Below are positions 11,727 through 22,712 of a stretch of DNA of 64,000 bases, one piece after another (the stretch's first letter is position 1; each line of letters opens with the position of its first letter). Source of the stretch: Eriocheir sinensis (lineage: Eukaryota > Arthropoda > Malacostraca > Decapoda > Varunidae). The translations under genes were made by a program, and so were the position numbers. The DNA lies in the NCBI RefSeq assembly GCF_024679095.1, contig NC_066509.1, positions 18,616,098 through 18,680,097 of the forward strand, read 5' to 3'. The notes under the pieces are model-generated. The model ran no database searches. It was not told where the DNA came from and saw only the letters and a list, made by a program, of their open reading frames with translations.

Positions 11727-13254
11727 CCCTTACCATTATCTCCATTATTAAGTTTTCCCTTACCATTTTCTTCATTATTAAGTCTCTCCTTACCATTATC
11801 TCCATTATTAAGTCCCCCCTTGCCATTATTTCCATTATTAAGTCCCCCTTTACTATTATCTCCATTATTAAGTCTCCCCTTACCATTATATCCATGATTA
11901 AGTCGCGCCTTACCATTATCTCCATTATTCAGTATACCCTAGCCATAATCTTCATTATTAAGTCTCCCCTTCCAATTATCTCCTTTATTATGTCTGCCCT
12001 GGCCTTGATCTACATTATTAAGTCTCCCCTTACCATTATCTCCATTATTAAGTCTCCTCTTACCATTATCTCCATTATTAAGTCTCCCTTACCATTATCT
12101 ACATTATTAAGTATCCTCTTACCATTATCTCCATTATTAAGTCTCCCCTTACCATTATCTCCTTTACTAAATCTTCCCTTACCATTATCTCCATTACTAA
12201 GTCTTTCCTTATCATTATCTCCATTACTAAGTCTTCCCTTATCATTATCTCGATTAGTAAGTCTTCCCTTACCATTATATCCATTATTAAGTCTCCCCTT
12301 ACCATTATATCCATTGCTAAGTCTTCCCTTACCATTATCTCCATTATTAAGTCTCCCCTTACCATTATCTCCATTACTAATTCTTCCCTTACCAATATCT
12401 CCATTGCTAAGTCTTCCCTTACCATTATCTCCATTATTAAGTCTTCTCTTACCATTATCTCCATTATTAAGTGTTCCTTTACCATTATCTCCGTTATTAA
12501 GTCTCCCCTTACCATTATCTCCATTATTATGTCTCCCCCTGTCATTATCTCCCTTATTTAGTCTCCCCTTGCCATTATCTCCATTATTAAGTCTCCCCTT
12601 ACCATTATCTCCATTATTAAGTCTCCCTTACCATTATCTCCATTACTAAGTCTCCCTTACCATTATCTCCATTATTAAGTCTTCCCTTACCATTATCTCC
12701 ATTATTAAGTCTTCCTTACCATTATCTCCATTATTAAGTCTTCCTTACCATTATATCCATTATTAAGTCTTCTCTTATCATTATCTCCCGTACTAAGTCT
12801 TCCCTTACCATTATCTCCATTATTAAGTCTTCCCTTACCATTATCTTCATTATTAAGTCTTCCCTTACCATTATCTCCATTATTAAGTCTCCCCTTACCA
12901 TTATCTCCATTATTAAGTCTCCCCTTGCCATTATCTCCATTATTAAGTCTCCTCTCTCCATTATATTCATAATTAAGTCGCCCCTTACCATTATCTCCAT
13001 TATTAAGTCTCCCCTTACCATTATCTCCATTATTAAGTTTCCCCTTGCCATTATATCCATTACTAAGTCTCCCTTACCATTATCTCCATTCCTTCCTCCT
13101 GCCTCGTCCTGCTGGTCCGCCCGTTCCGCCGCGTCCATTACCTCCACTTTTCTTCGGTAATTCGTCAAACCTCGCGCGGGTTCATCGATCATTTAATAAC
13201 TTTCACTCTCCTTATTAATAAGTTTCATGGAGAGATCCTTCCGCCTTCATGACC

Positions 13255-14475
13255 ATCCCTGTTTGTGTGTGTGTGTGTGTGTGTGTGTAAAGAAAAAAAT
13301 ATGAGGACGCAAAAGACAGTAGAATTAAACTGACTTGCTGTAGAATAAAAGGTGGACAAAGCATCTAAAATGAAAAAATGCTTTAAGGAAGGGAAGGGAG
13401 GAAAAAAGGAACATATAAGAAGGAAAGAAGAAGAGGAGAAAGGAAAATTGAAGTTGTTTGTTAAAATATTTCTCTAGAAGTCAGACGAATGAAGAGAAGG
13501 GAAAGAGGGAAGGAGGGAGGAAGGAGGGGGAGAAAAATAGGCGATGCAACAGAAGGAGGGAAGGAGGGAAAGAGGAGGGAGGGAGGAGAGGAAGAAGATA
13601 GAAGGAGAGAAGAAACAATGATGAAAAAGATGCAGAGAAAGAGAATACTGAAGGAAGGAGGGAGGAAAGAGAGTAAAATTTTGGCGAAGTAGGAAAGGAG
13701 AGGGATGAATGGAGGAAATGGAGGAAAGACGGAGACGGACGGGAAAGAAGGAATAATTAAGGAGAGAAGGAGGTAAGAAAGGAGAAATGAAGTATAGGAA
13801 TGAAAGAAAATGAGAAGATATGGAGAAAGGAGAGAGGGACGGAGGAAGAAGGGAGCACTCTCCCTCCCTCTATCTCCCCTTTTCCCCATTCTTATCACTC
13901 CATCCTTCACCTTGATTTTCCTCCTTCCTATCTCCCCTTCTCCCTCTTCCTCGCTCTCACTCCCTCTTCATCTCCCTTTTTTCTCCTCATTTCTGTCTCT
14001 CTTCTACTTATTTTCTTCCAACCCATTTCTCTGTCTCCCTTCCTCTACATTATTTTTTCCTCATTGCCACCTTTACTTTCCTCTTTTCCCTTCCCTTTCT
14101 TCCTTTTTTTCCACTTTACTCCCCTCATTTACTTCCCACTTTCTCCTCATAATACAAACTCCCACTCATTTTATTTTCTTTCCGTTCGTTCATCCTAATT
14201 TCTTTTCCTCCTTTTTCTTCCATTTTCATTATTATCCTTCCTCATTTTTATCTTTCTTATTCTTTTATTTTTCTTTCCATAATTTATTTTCTCGCGGTTT
14301 TCTCTTTTTTTTTTTTTGTGTGTGTGTGTTTTTACTCGTTCCTTTCTCATCTTTACCCACCTCTCTCCCTTTCTCCCTTATCTTCCTCCCTTCATCTCTG
14401 TTTCTTTATTCTAACATCTTTTTTCCCTCTTCAACCTACACTTTCCCTCCCATCCAATCCTTTCCTCTCTCTGAA
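13255..14475. repeat. (TG)n and low-complexity purine then pyrimidine tracts
   Basis: A short (TG)n at 13262-13288 is followed by GGA/GAA-rich DNA to about 13860, then CT-rich DNA to 14475 with a second TG tract near 14318. Frames here are Leu/Ser/Phe or Lys/Arg/Glu rich and not credible genes. Confidence 0.7.
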
Positions 14476-14692
14476 TAGCGCTGAAAAGCGCCGGGTTGTG
14501 AAAGTCTCTCTCGTGACCGAGGCTCAGGACAAGCGATTGGTCTTTGAGGCGTTTTCAAGACCCTGTGGGAGCGATCTCCCAGTGTTGGAGGCATCTAACA
14601 CAGCAGTATCAAATTTCCATGCACAATTTTTATACAATTCGAAAGCGCTTTTAATATTTGCCCAAACTGTTAACTCGCTTAAATTTCTAGCA

Positions 14693-15901
14693 ATGCCTTC
14701 GAATCTTAAGTGTGACGTCTGTCCCGGACGATTTGCAGCTCAGTTCTTCCAGCTGAGTAAAACTTGCCCCCTCTGCTTTCAAAGATTACATCTTCAGAAG
14801 GCTGTGACTGAATGGAAAGTCAAGCATAATGATCTTGAAAAGAAATTCGTACCCCTTCAGGAATTTGTTTTAAGTAATGTGGCAGTGACTCCACCATTGA
14901 TGGTGGAGAGGCCCTCCACCGAGACTGTGCCCTCTCCGGACGACCCTCCTGTTTCACGGGAGGACGTGTTACCTGCCTCACAGGATGCCTCCCAGCCTGC
15001 CTCACAGGCTAACCCCCAGCCTGCCTCACAGGCTAATCCCCAGCCTGCCTCACAGTCTACTCCCCAGCCTGCCTCACAGGCTAACCCCCAGCCTGCCTCA
15101 CAGGCTAACCCCCAGCCTGCCTCACAGGACAACCGCCAGCCAGCCTCACAGGCTGACCCCCAGCCTGCCTCACAGGCTAACCCCCAACCTGCTTCACAGG
15201 CTAACTCCCAGCCTGCCTCACAGGACAACTTCCAGCCTGCCCCACTTAACGCTTCTCTTCCTGCTTCACAAGATGTCGGGTTCCAACCTGTAAGGAATGG
15301 AGCCAAACCGAAGCAGGCAACCAAGAATTTACTGACCCCCACTACCTTCAATAGGTTCCAGGTGCTGGCAGACACCATGGAGGATGAGTTCGAGACTCGC
15401 CTAGCTGGGGACTCCATGGTGCGTGGCCAGCTGGTTGAGTTCTGTGGTCGTTCATCAAAGGGCCGCAGAAAACGTTACTGCTATCCAGGTGCCAGACTGG
15501 ATGACATCACCGCAGCGTGCGATGATGTCACGAGAAATGCCGACCGAAACACCCTCTTTGTCATTCACGCGGGAATGAATGACGTAAAGACAACCCGTTC
15601 TGAGGAACTGCTTGAGAAATACCGCCACATGATTGGAATCCCCCCGAGGGTCGGTGCCGAATCTAGCTTTTACAGTAAAGCCTTCAGCACAAACAACAGA
15701 CTTCAGTCCCTTTGCTCACAAGAAAACGTCCAGTTCGCTAATTTGTGGAACCATTTTTACTACGATTCAGACTTGTTCCTTCCTGATGGCATCCACTTAA
15801 ACCCTGTTGGAGCAGCCCGTTTCGGGAGGCTGCTCTGTGACCAAGTGGCCCTTCGAAAGCCAAAAAACTCGGAGGCGAGAACACCAGCAGCTCCACCGTA
15901 A
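14693..15901 (+). CDS. B1 ORF1 protein: zinc motif, repeat linker, SGNH esterase
   Basis: A 402-residue protein starting at MPSN, the same start as ORF1 of A2 and C1. Residues 7-30 hold a Cx2C...Cx2C motif (CDVC, CPLC), then a short charged helix likely to be a coiled coil, then about eleven copies of an eight-residue PASQANPQ unit (about 95-180). The C-terminal half is an SGNH/GDSL hydrolase: LAGDSMVRG (nucleophile Ser), YPGARLDDI, HAGMNDV and DGIHLNPVG (Asp-His). Esterase-bearing ORF1 proteins are known from CR1/L2 elements; the substrate is unknown. The ORF is uninterrupted. It ends at TAA 15899-15901, overlapping ORF2 by 61 bases. Upstream frame sequence from 14318 is open but low-complexity, so I choose the conserved MPSN start. 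Confidence 0.85.
   Translation: MPSNLKCDVCPGRFAAQFFQLSKTCPLCFQRLHLQKAVTEWKVKHNDLEKKFVPLQEFVLSNVAVTPPLMVERPSTETVPSPDDPPVSREDVLPASQDASQPASQANPQPASQANPQPASQSTPQPASQANPQPASQANPQPASQDNRQPASQADPQPASQANPQPASQANSQPASQDNFQPAPLNASLPASQDVGFQPVRNGAKPKQATKNLLTPTTFNRFQVLADTMEDEFETRLAGDSMVRGQLVEFCGRSSKGRRKRYCYPGARLDDITAACDDVTRNADRNTLFVIHAGMNDVKTTRSEELLEKYRHMIGIPPRVGAESSFYSKAFSTNNRLQSLCSQENVQFANLWNHFYYDSDLFLPDGIHLNPVGAARFGRLLCDQVALRKPKNSEARTPAAPP
14976..15240 (+). repeat. 24-bp in-frame tandem repeat in ORF1 linker
   Basis: Around eleven units of 24 bp beginning CCTGCCTCACAGG. Most differences fall in the AAC/GAC codons. The length keeps the ORF1 frame. Confidence 0.95.
15862..15868 (+). promoter_or_regulatory. 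candidate -1 ribosomal frameshift site A_AAA_AAC (B1)
   Basis: In the ORF1 frame the codons read CCA AAA AAC, so the heptamer is in the phase needed for tandem -1 slippage. The -1 frame is open from 15841 (after TGA 15838-15840) and leads into the endonuclease without an ATG. ORF1 terminates eleven codons downstream. Weak hairpins lie downstream (GCTCC/GGAGC at about 15890-15907); no strong stimulator is obvious. Confidence 0.6.
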
Positions 15902-16909
15902 GGGAGCACTCAACCCGCAAAACCCCCGACTCGAATCACATTAAAGCTTGCTATGTAAACGCTTGTAGCCTACGTAACAAATTTGAAGACTTAGAAGTCC
16001 TTGCAGCTACAAATCATTATCACATCATCGGAGTCACAGAATCTTGGATAGACACTTCAAATAGAGATTTCATTGCGGAATATAGATTAACGGGTTATAC
16101 CATCTTTAGTCATGAAATAGAGAACAGACAGGGTGGAGGCGCTATCTTTTATATCCACAACTCTCTCCATCCAGTATCCGTGAAAACAGATATTATAGCC
16201 AATGTAGACACGGTCTTCATTGAAATTAAAAATAAATCTCATAAAATAGTAATTGGACTTATCTACAGACCGCCAAGGCAGACTCTTGATATCGACCAAG
16301 CATTAAGTGAATTATTATTAGAAACAAGTAGCAGTTACGAGGCAATAATTGTTGGGGACTTTAACTTGCCAGTGAAAAGATGGGGTGAACCGTTGAACTG
16401 TCATACAGGGCTCGACCTGTACACAAATTTACTAGAAAGTGATTTGCATCAACACGTTCAAGAACCGACTCGGGAAAATAATATACTTGACCTTATCTTT
16501 TCAACGACAGCTGATCTAGTTTACGAAGTAAATGTTGGTCCAATTTTTTGTTCAAGCGATCACCGAACAATCACATTCAGCATCAATATGAAAGAGAGTA
16601 AAGTATCTCCTAGTAAAGAAAAGGTGCCTGATTATCAGAGAGCGAATTTCGAAAGACTCCGATCAATTCTAAATAATTCTGACTGGACTGAAATCTCGGC
16701 TGAAACATATATTGATAAATCTTGGGGGGCCTTCACCACACTATTGAACAATGCCATAAGGATATGCGTACCCTATCGTAACAGACGTTCAGCTTTTAAG
16801 AAGAAACCCAAATGGTGGAATAACGAAATTCAAAATAGCCTATCTCTTAAAAAAATGCGAATACAGTAGATACGTATCAACTCAGAGTGAGGCTGACAAA
16901 CTAGACTCG

Positions 16910-18971
16910 CAGCGTTTCTCAACCGGGGGCCCGTGGCCCCCCAAGGGGGCCACGGGCCTTCGACCGGGGGGCCACGAGCGGACACCGAAAAATGCATAGG
17001 GGAAGAGGGTTTTTTTAAACAATTTGCCTGATATTTTTACACAGTGTTTAGGTTCGAAAATGGACAGACAGCTACGTCAAGTTTGGATTCACGAAGGTCA
17101 TTCGAGATGGCGTGGACTGCGCGCAATGTCTGCACTGCTCAGTGGTGATGGCAAATGCATCACTACGTCCTTCCAAACTTTCAAACCATCGCGACAAGGT
17201 GCATCCCCAAAGGAAAGATGATAATATTGATGCTCTGTCTACGAAACGAGCACGGTACGACCGTGAAGCGACACTTCCAAAATTTGGATTCCGGCCAGAA
17301 GAAAAACCTGCTCTTCAATCCAGCTACGAAGTGGCATACCGAATTGTGAAGTGCAAGAAGCCGCACACTATTGCTGAGGAACTTATCAAGCCATGTACAG
17401 AGAAAATGGTGGAACTGATGATCGGACCAGAGGCAAAAAAGAAAATCCAGCAAGTTTCGCTCTCTAATGACACGATCCGCCGACGGATTGATGACATGGC
17501 CGCTGATGTGTGCCGTCAAGTTTGCTGTGAAATCAAGCAAAGCACGCTCCAGGCTAGCCTTCAACTTGATGAGTCTACCGACACCGCTCTGGAGAGCCAG
17601 TTGATCGCCTTCGCTCGCTACGAGAAAGAAGGAAAGATGAAGGAAGAATTCTTATTCTGCAATACCCTGCCAACCACAACGACAGCAAAAGATGTCAAAG
17701 CCATCGTGGACTCTTTTATTGAAGTGAATGGACTCAGCTGGCAGAATTTCAAGCACATTTGTACTGATGGTGCCCCAGCGATGATTGGCGTTAAAGGAGG
17801 GTTCGTCACGCTTGTGAAGAATGAATGGCCCCCCGTGACGTCTTCCCACTGTTCACTACACCGATATGCTCTTGCGTCAAAAACTCTACCGCCGCGTTTG
17901 TTGGAAGTCATGGACGTTGCGGTCAAAGTGATCAACTTCATTCGTGCGAAGGCCAAAAATCATCGGCTCTTCCAACTTCTGGCCAACGAAATGGGAGCGC
18001 AACATGTGGGACTTCTGTTTTACACCAAAGTTCGTAGGCTATCGAGTGGGAAATGCCTCTCGGTTGTATGAACTCCGGTTGGAGACAGAAATTTTCCTGC
18101 GAGAGAACGAAAACAACCTCCATGTCCACTTCGACAATGAAGAGTTCGTCATGATGCTCGCCTACCTGGCCGATATATTCGGCCGACTCAAGGAAATGAA
18201 ACAGTCTTTGCAAGGCCATGATGTGACAGTCAGTGACGTTCAAGACAAGCTTGCCGGACTGTCTGCTCGAATGGGAGTCTGGCAGGCACGAATCGAGGCT
18301 GGATCCACAGCCTCGTTTCCTTTCTTGGACGAGCATCTGCAGACGCAGAGGATTGAACTTCCCATCGGCATCAAAGATTGCATCATTGGACATCTCGACA
18401 TTCTCTCCGCTGAGTTCAAATCTTATTTCGACGATGCTCCATTGGATGTTCCATGGCACAGAGACCCATTCAACACCGAAATTGAACCTACTGAAGACGA
18501 AGCAGAGGAGCTCGCAGAGTTGAAGGTCTCAAAAGCAATGAAGCTGGCCTTCAGTAACAGAGAAGACCTCTCCAGCTTCTGGTTGTCTGTTCAGGATGCA
18601 TATCCACTACTCAGCAAGAAGGCATCCGAGATGCACGTTCAATTCGCCACAATATACCTTTGCGAATCTGGATTTTCTGACCTGGCGACCATTAAAACGA
18701 AGTCCAGAAACCGTCTTGATGTTGGGAACGATATTCGCCTTGCTGTGTCCAAGACGGAGCCAGACATAAGAGGCCTCGTCACACGAGCCCAACAGCAAGT
18801 GTCTCATTGATTATATTGTTCAGCAAAATTTTTTACTTTGATTTATAATTTTAGTGACTGAATAAACAACATAAAACAAAATCTGCATTTTTTTTATTGA
18901 AGGGCAGGGGGCCACGAGTGTTAGCCACTCGGTGAGGGGGGCCATGGGCTATCAAAGGTTGAGAAACGCTG
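16910..18971 (+). mobile_element. hAT DNA transposon (ZBED/FAM200-like)
   Basis: A 2062-bp element with perfect 15-bp inverted ends, CAGCGTTTCTCAACC at 16910 and its reverse complement ending at 18971. The flanks carry AACTAGAC (16899-16906) and AACTAGAG (18972-18979), a 7/8 match to an 8-bp TSD, with three extra bases on the left. A GC-rich palindrome (16928-16958) and a matching GGGGGCCA-rich patch near the right end form subterminal structure. It is nested inside B1 ORF2, so it is younger than B1. Confidence 0.9.
17058..18810 (+). pseudogene. hAT transposase, ZBED5/FAM200-like
   Basis: A DDE-type hAT transposase that would cut and paste the surrounding element. The N-terminus reads SYVKFGFTKV then a BED-type zinc finger (CAQCLHC ... 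LSNHRDKVHP). The core holds LDESTD, then CTDGAPAMIG and SSHCSLHR, hallmark motifs of ZBED5/ZBED8/FAM200-like transposases. A one-base insertion near 18048 shifts the frame in the KVRWLSSGN region; the C-terminal part then runs open to TGA 18810, with the dimerisation-type FATIYLCESGFS motif. No ATG fits the N-terminal frame: an upstream TAG lies at 17049. So it is probably inactive, though only mildly decayed. Confidence 0.85.
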
Positions 18972-21550
18972 AACTAGAGTTAGACAGAATTCGCCGCGGA
19001 ACCAAGAAATTAATAAAACGAACCAAGAAAAATCTTGAAGAATATATAGCGGAAACAAGTAAATTTAATCCTAAATAATTTTTTTAGCTATGTAAATAAT
19101 AAAAAGTCACTCACTTGTGGTATCGGACCGCTTGCTAATGAAAATGGTAACCACACGAACGATGAAAATGAAATGGCTACAATCCTAAATAACTTTTTCG
19201 CATCCGTATTTACCGACGAAGATTGTTTATCACCTCAACCGCCGGAGGTTAGAAGGACCGAAAAGATGTTAAGTGGCGTGCTAATCGTAGAAAGTGACAT
19301 TTTACGCACAATTGAAACGATTAAAGTAAGCAAAGCTCCTGGTCCAGACAAAATTACCCTAGGGTCTTAAAAGAAATCAAACATCAAATTTGTAAACCGC
19401 TCTCCATCATATTCAATAAATCTTTAACAGCTGGAAAAGTTCCGTCGGATTGGAAACTTGCAAATGTCACACCAATTTTCAAAAAGGGAGACAAGTCTCA
19501 TCCAGGAAACTATCGACCAATTAGCCTGACATCGATTTTTTGTAAGTTAATGGAGACTATCATTCGGGACAATATGGTGAAATCATTCGAAGAAAATAAT
19601 ATAATAAATAATTTGCAGCATGGCTTCCGTAGTAAACGTTCATGTTTGACTAACTTACTCGATTTTTTTCATTATATTTTTGAGGTGTTTGATGAAAGCA
19701 GATCAGTAGATATCATATATCTGGATTTTCAAAAGGCATTTGATAAGGTCCCCCACCAACGATTGCTCAGCAAACTATTGGCGCACGGTATCTCGGGTAA
19801 CATTCACAATTGGCTTGCGGACTAGCTGTCTGAGCGGAAACAGAGAGTAGTTCTAAATGGTGTTACATCTAACTCGCTCGATGTCAGAAGCGGCGTACCT
19901 CAAGAATCAGTGCTTGGCCCCATGCTCTTCTTAATTTATGTTAAAGATATCTATGATGGGCTCATTTGCAAAGTATCAAAATTTGCTGATGACACAAAAA
20001 TTGCTAGTAAAGTAACTGCGACACTCGACGAAGAAGCTTTACAATCAGATCTAGATCGACTTGCACAGTGGGCCAATCAATGGCAAATGAAATTTAACGT
20101 TGACAAATGTAAAGTGTTGCACATCGGAAAAAATAACAATCGCGTTCAGTACGTAATGAATGGCCAACAACTTTCAGCAGTAAGTAAAGAAAAGGATCTT
20201 GGAATCACTATATCAAGCGATTTAAAGCCCGGTCTGCATTGTTCAGAGGTAGTTAAAACTGCAAACAAATTGGTTGGGTTCATCGGACGACTCTTTAATA
20301 ATAAATCGGAAAAAGTAATATTAAAACTGTATAATTCGTTGGTTTGACATCGTCTAGAGTACTGTGTACAGTTTTGGTCTCCCTACTACAGAAAAGACAT
20401 AGAAAAGTTGGAACGGGTTCAACGAAGAGTAACAAAGATGATTCCTAGGTTGAGAAATTTATCATATGAACAAAGGCTTAAAGAAATAAATTTATTCAGC
20501 CTATCAAAACGAAGAATGCGAGGCGATCTAATAGAAGTGTTTAAAATGTTTAAAGGATTCAGTGATATTAATGCGGAAGATTACTTTACAATTGATCGAT
20601 CAAATAGAACAAGAAGAAATCAGAATTTGAGGATAAGTGGTAAAAGATTATCGTCGCACGAAGCTAAACACTTCTTCTTCAATCGAGTTGTTAATGTTTG
20701 GAACTCTCTACCATGTAATGTCGTTGATAGTACAACAGTTACGGCCTTCAAGAATAGATTAGACAAGTACTTTGAATCCAACCAGCAGCTAAGATATTAC
20801 TCATTGTCGTAATAACGTTAAGTTCTTTCGAATACTGGTGTCCTTGTCCGTTTTTATCGCCCGGTTAGTGGTAGCAGTAATGGCAGTTCTTTCCTCTTTC
20901 CTACATAAATTCCATGCAGTTTTTCCATGCTGCATGGTTCTTTTTCCTTTCCTGCCAGTTTTGGCTGGAGGGATGGGAGGTTGGAGAGGAGCCTTCGCCT
21001 TTGCTGTCCTTCACCTTCCACCTTTGATTAGATAGTTAGTATAGGTTGTCACAAATAGCCTCGTAAAGACCAGCAGGTCTGCTGTTGTTTGTTCTTACTT
21101 TGTACATCTTTCTGTTCTTACCCTCTCCTCCCTTCTCCTCTTCTCTCCCCTTCTCCTCCAAACTTATTTCTTCCTTGATACTGACCCACCTGGTTTTCCT
21201 CCTCTTTTTCTCCTTCCTCCTTTTTCTCCTCCTCCTCCTCCTCCTTCTTCTCCTCCTCCTCCTCCTCCTCCTTTTCCTCCTCCTCCACCCTGCGCCATTT
21301 GCCTTCCCCCTTAACACATTAAATGTAACCAGCCCTGTCCAATCATTTCTCTCTCTCTCTCTCTCTTGTCCCTTCTGCCCTCCTTCCCTCCGTTCTTTCC
21401 TTCCTCCCTCCCTCCTCACCTTCCATCTTCCCTATCCTTCAGTTTAAATCCCCTCCCTCCCTCATCGCCTCCCCTTCCCCCCTCCCTCCCTCCCCTTCTC
21501 TCCCCTTACCCGCAGGAAACACCCCAACTTTCCCCCCTTAGTCTGTTTCT

Positions 21551-21622
21551 GGCCTTGTGGTGTAGTGGTTAGCATAGCCGCCTCTAGAGCGGAAGACTCG
21601 GGTTCGAGTCCCGGCAAGGTCA
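21551..21622 (+). tRNA. tRNA-like gene, anticodon CUA (suppressor-type) or SINE head
   Basis: A 72-nt cloverleaf can be drawn: acceptor GGCCTTG/CAAGGTC (7 pairs, one G-U), D arm GTGT/GCAT, anticodon stem with four pairs (CCGC/GCGG) and the outer G-A mismatched, loop CTCTAGA, variable loop of 4, T arm TCGGG/CCCGG with TTCGAGT. Box A and a perfect B box (GGTTCGAGTCC) are present. U33 is present and the anticodon reads CUA, which pairs with UAG. TTTT at 21641-21644 could end Pol III transcription. The following sequence leads into a TTA array, so a tRNA-derived SINE head is the main alternative. Confidence 0.6.
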
Positions 21623-21642
21623 AAATCGTGGTGTAACTTATT

Positions 21643-21660
21643 TTCTATTATTATTTTTAC

Positions 21661-21721
<61 letters not shown>

Positions 21722-21793
21722 GTTATTATTGTTATTATTATTATTATTAGCATTACTGTTATTATTGTTATTTTATTATTATTATTGTTATTA

Positions 21794-21871
<78 letters not shown>
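21643..21871. repeat. (TTA)n microsatellite
   Basis: More than 60 TTA units with a few TTG and ATC variants. From 21872 to 22530 I see unique sequence plus TATC-rich low complexity, with no gene. Confidence 0.95.
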
Positions 21872-22529
21872 TTATTTTTCGTTATTAATCATTTAGATAA
21901 AGAAAAGTAAACGAAGCTCAATAAGGTCCTTGACTCGGCAGCCTCACACAACGCTCGTCAGAGGTCGCTGTGTTAAGGTCGTGGCTTTTCAAGGCTTGGG
22001 TCGGTGTCCTCAGACGCTTCCGCCTCACGTCCACTACTTCCAAAGGCCGGAAAGGAGAGTAATCGGGTTCTTATGAGTGTTTTTTTCTTCACGTACATGT
22101 TACAGAAGCTTCGTGAAACGTCATAAGCGAGCTTTTTATTACTGAAGGATTTTTTCTTTTGTTTTTGCCTCATGAGCTGCTTCCTTACTTTAAGAAACAC
22201 AACCCATGAAGGTGCCCACGACTCCTGAGAAAGCCTCGCGAAGTGTGTCTGCCGCGGCACCGATGTGTTTATTAACACGACCGGATGCTCCTCCCTCTCT
22301 CCTTTCCTCCCTCGTCTTCCCTCATTCTTATTATCTATATTCTCTATCTATCCATCTATTTATCCATCTATCCTTCCTATTTTTCCATATTGTATTATAG
22401 AGTGAGTAAGATGAAGCAAATGAACTTAGAGAAGAACGAAGTGACGCAGACGTACAGAAAAGAAGAAAAAAAACAGTCAAGAAAGTAGCAGACATAAGCT
22501 GATTATAAACAAAAAAGCGACACGAAAGA

Positions 22530-22710
22530 ATAACTCTGCATTACTCAACTTATTTTAATAAAAGACCCACCCTACAGGAACTTAACGACTCAAGGCTGGA
22601 GGCTGCAGAACGCTTAGCCTCAGACCTTACTATTATTTCCGATTGGGGCAAGAGGAACCTGGTGTCCTTCAACGCCTCAAAAACACAGTTTCTCCACCTA
22701 TCCACTCAGC
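22530..22710 (+). pseudogene. E-family RT C-terminal fragment
   Basis: Matches the segment of E1 at about 29060-29240 (LHYST, QELNDSRLEAAERL, DLTIISDW, QFLHLST). It lies upstream of sequence that normally precedes it in the element, so the order is scrambled; this could be a separate copy or a local duplication. Confidence 0.8.
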
Positions 22711-22712
22711 TC

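Larger units (their letters stand above)
10228..13095 (+). repeat. 30-bp minisatellite (CCATTATCTCCATTATTAAG type)
   Basis: Roughly 55 units of a ~30-bp monomer containing CATTATCTCCATTATTAAG and CTCCCCTTAC, in two blocks (10228-10577 and 11735-13095) split by the insertion at 10578-11726. Because the unit length is divisible by three, long meaningless frames appear on both strands. Confidence 0.95.
15841..20812 (+). pseudogene. B1 ORF2: endonuclease and reverse transcriptase (hAT-interrupted)
   Basis: The endonuclease part (to 16869) is open, with YVNACSLRNK, GVTESW, YRPPRQ, GDFN and SDHRT, all key AP-endonuclease residues. The hAT insertion then interrupts the EN-RT linker, which resumes at 18980. 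The RT part shows ANVTPIFKKGD, YRPISLTS, QHGFRSKRS, DFQKAFDKVPH, SKFADDTK (catalytic, near 19975) and the C-terminal KLERVQRRVTKMI region, ending TAA at 20810-20812. Decay: a frameshift near 19065, another near 19360 (loss in ACCCCTAGG), stops at 19822 (WLAD*) and 20345 (NSLV*). No ATG precedes the endonuclease. Confidence 0.85.
14476..21119 (+). mobile_element. CR1/L2-like non-LTR element B1 with nested hAT
   Basis: A near full-length element: a ~215-bp 5' UTR starting near AGCGCTGAAAAGCGCC, intact ORF1, ORF2 in the -1 frame, and a 3' UTR (20813-21119) ending in GTTCTTAC-like short repeats after a small hairpin (CAGCAGGTCTGCTG). The hAT transposon at 16910-18971 is nested in ORF2; removing it restores a continuous EN-RT linker. 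The element is the source of the only long intact ORF1 in this window. Confidence 0.85.

Noticed and set aside
11714..12649. 311-codon Leu/Ile/Pro/Ser frame and its minus-strand counterpart
   Set aside because: Produced by a 30-bp minisatellite whose period is a multiple of three. No gene-like start, composition or conservation.
10228..13095. CRISPR array (regular ~30-bp repeats)
   Set aside because: Units are contiguous with no unique spacers, and the context is eukaryotic.
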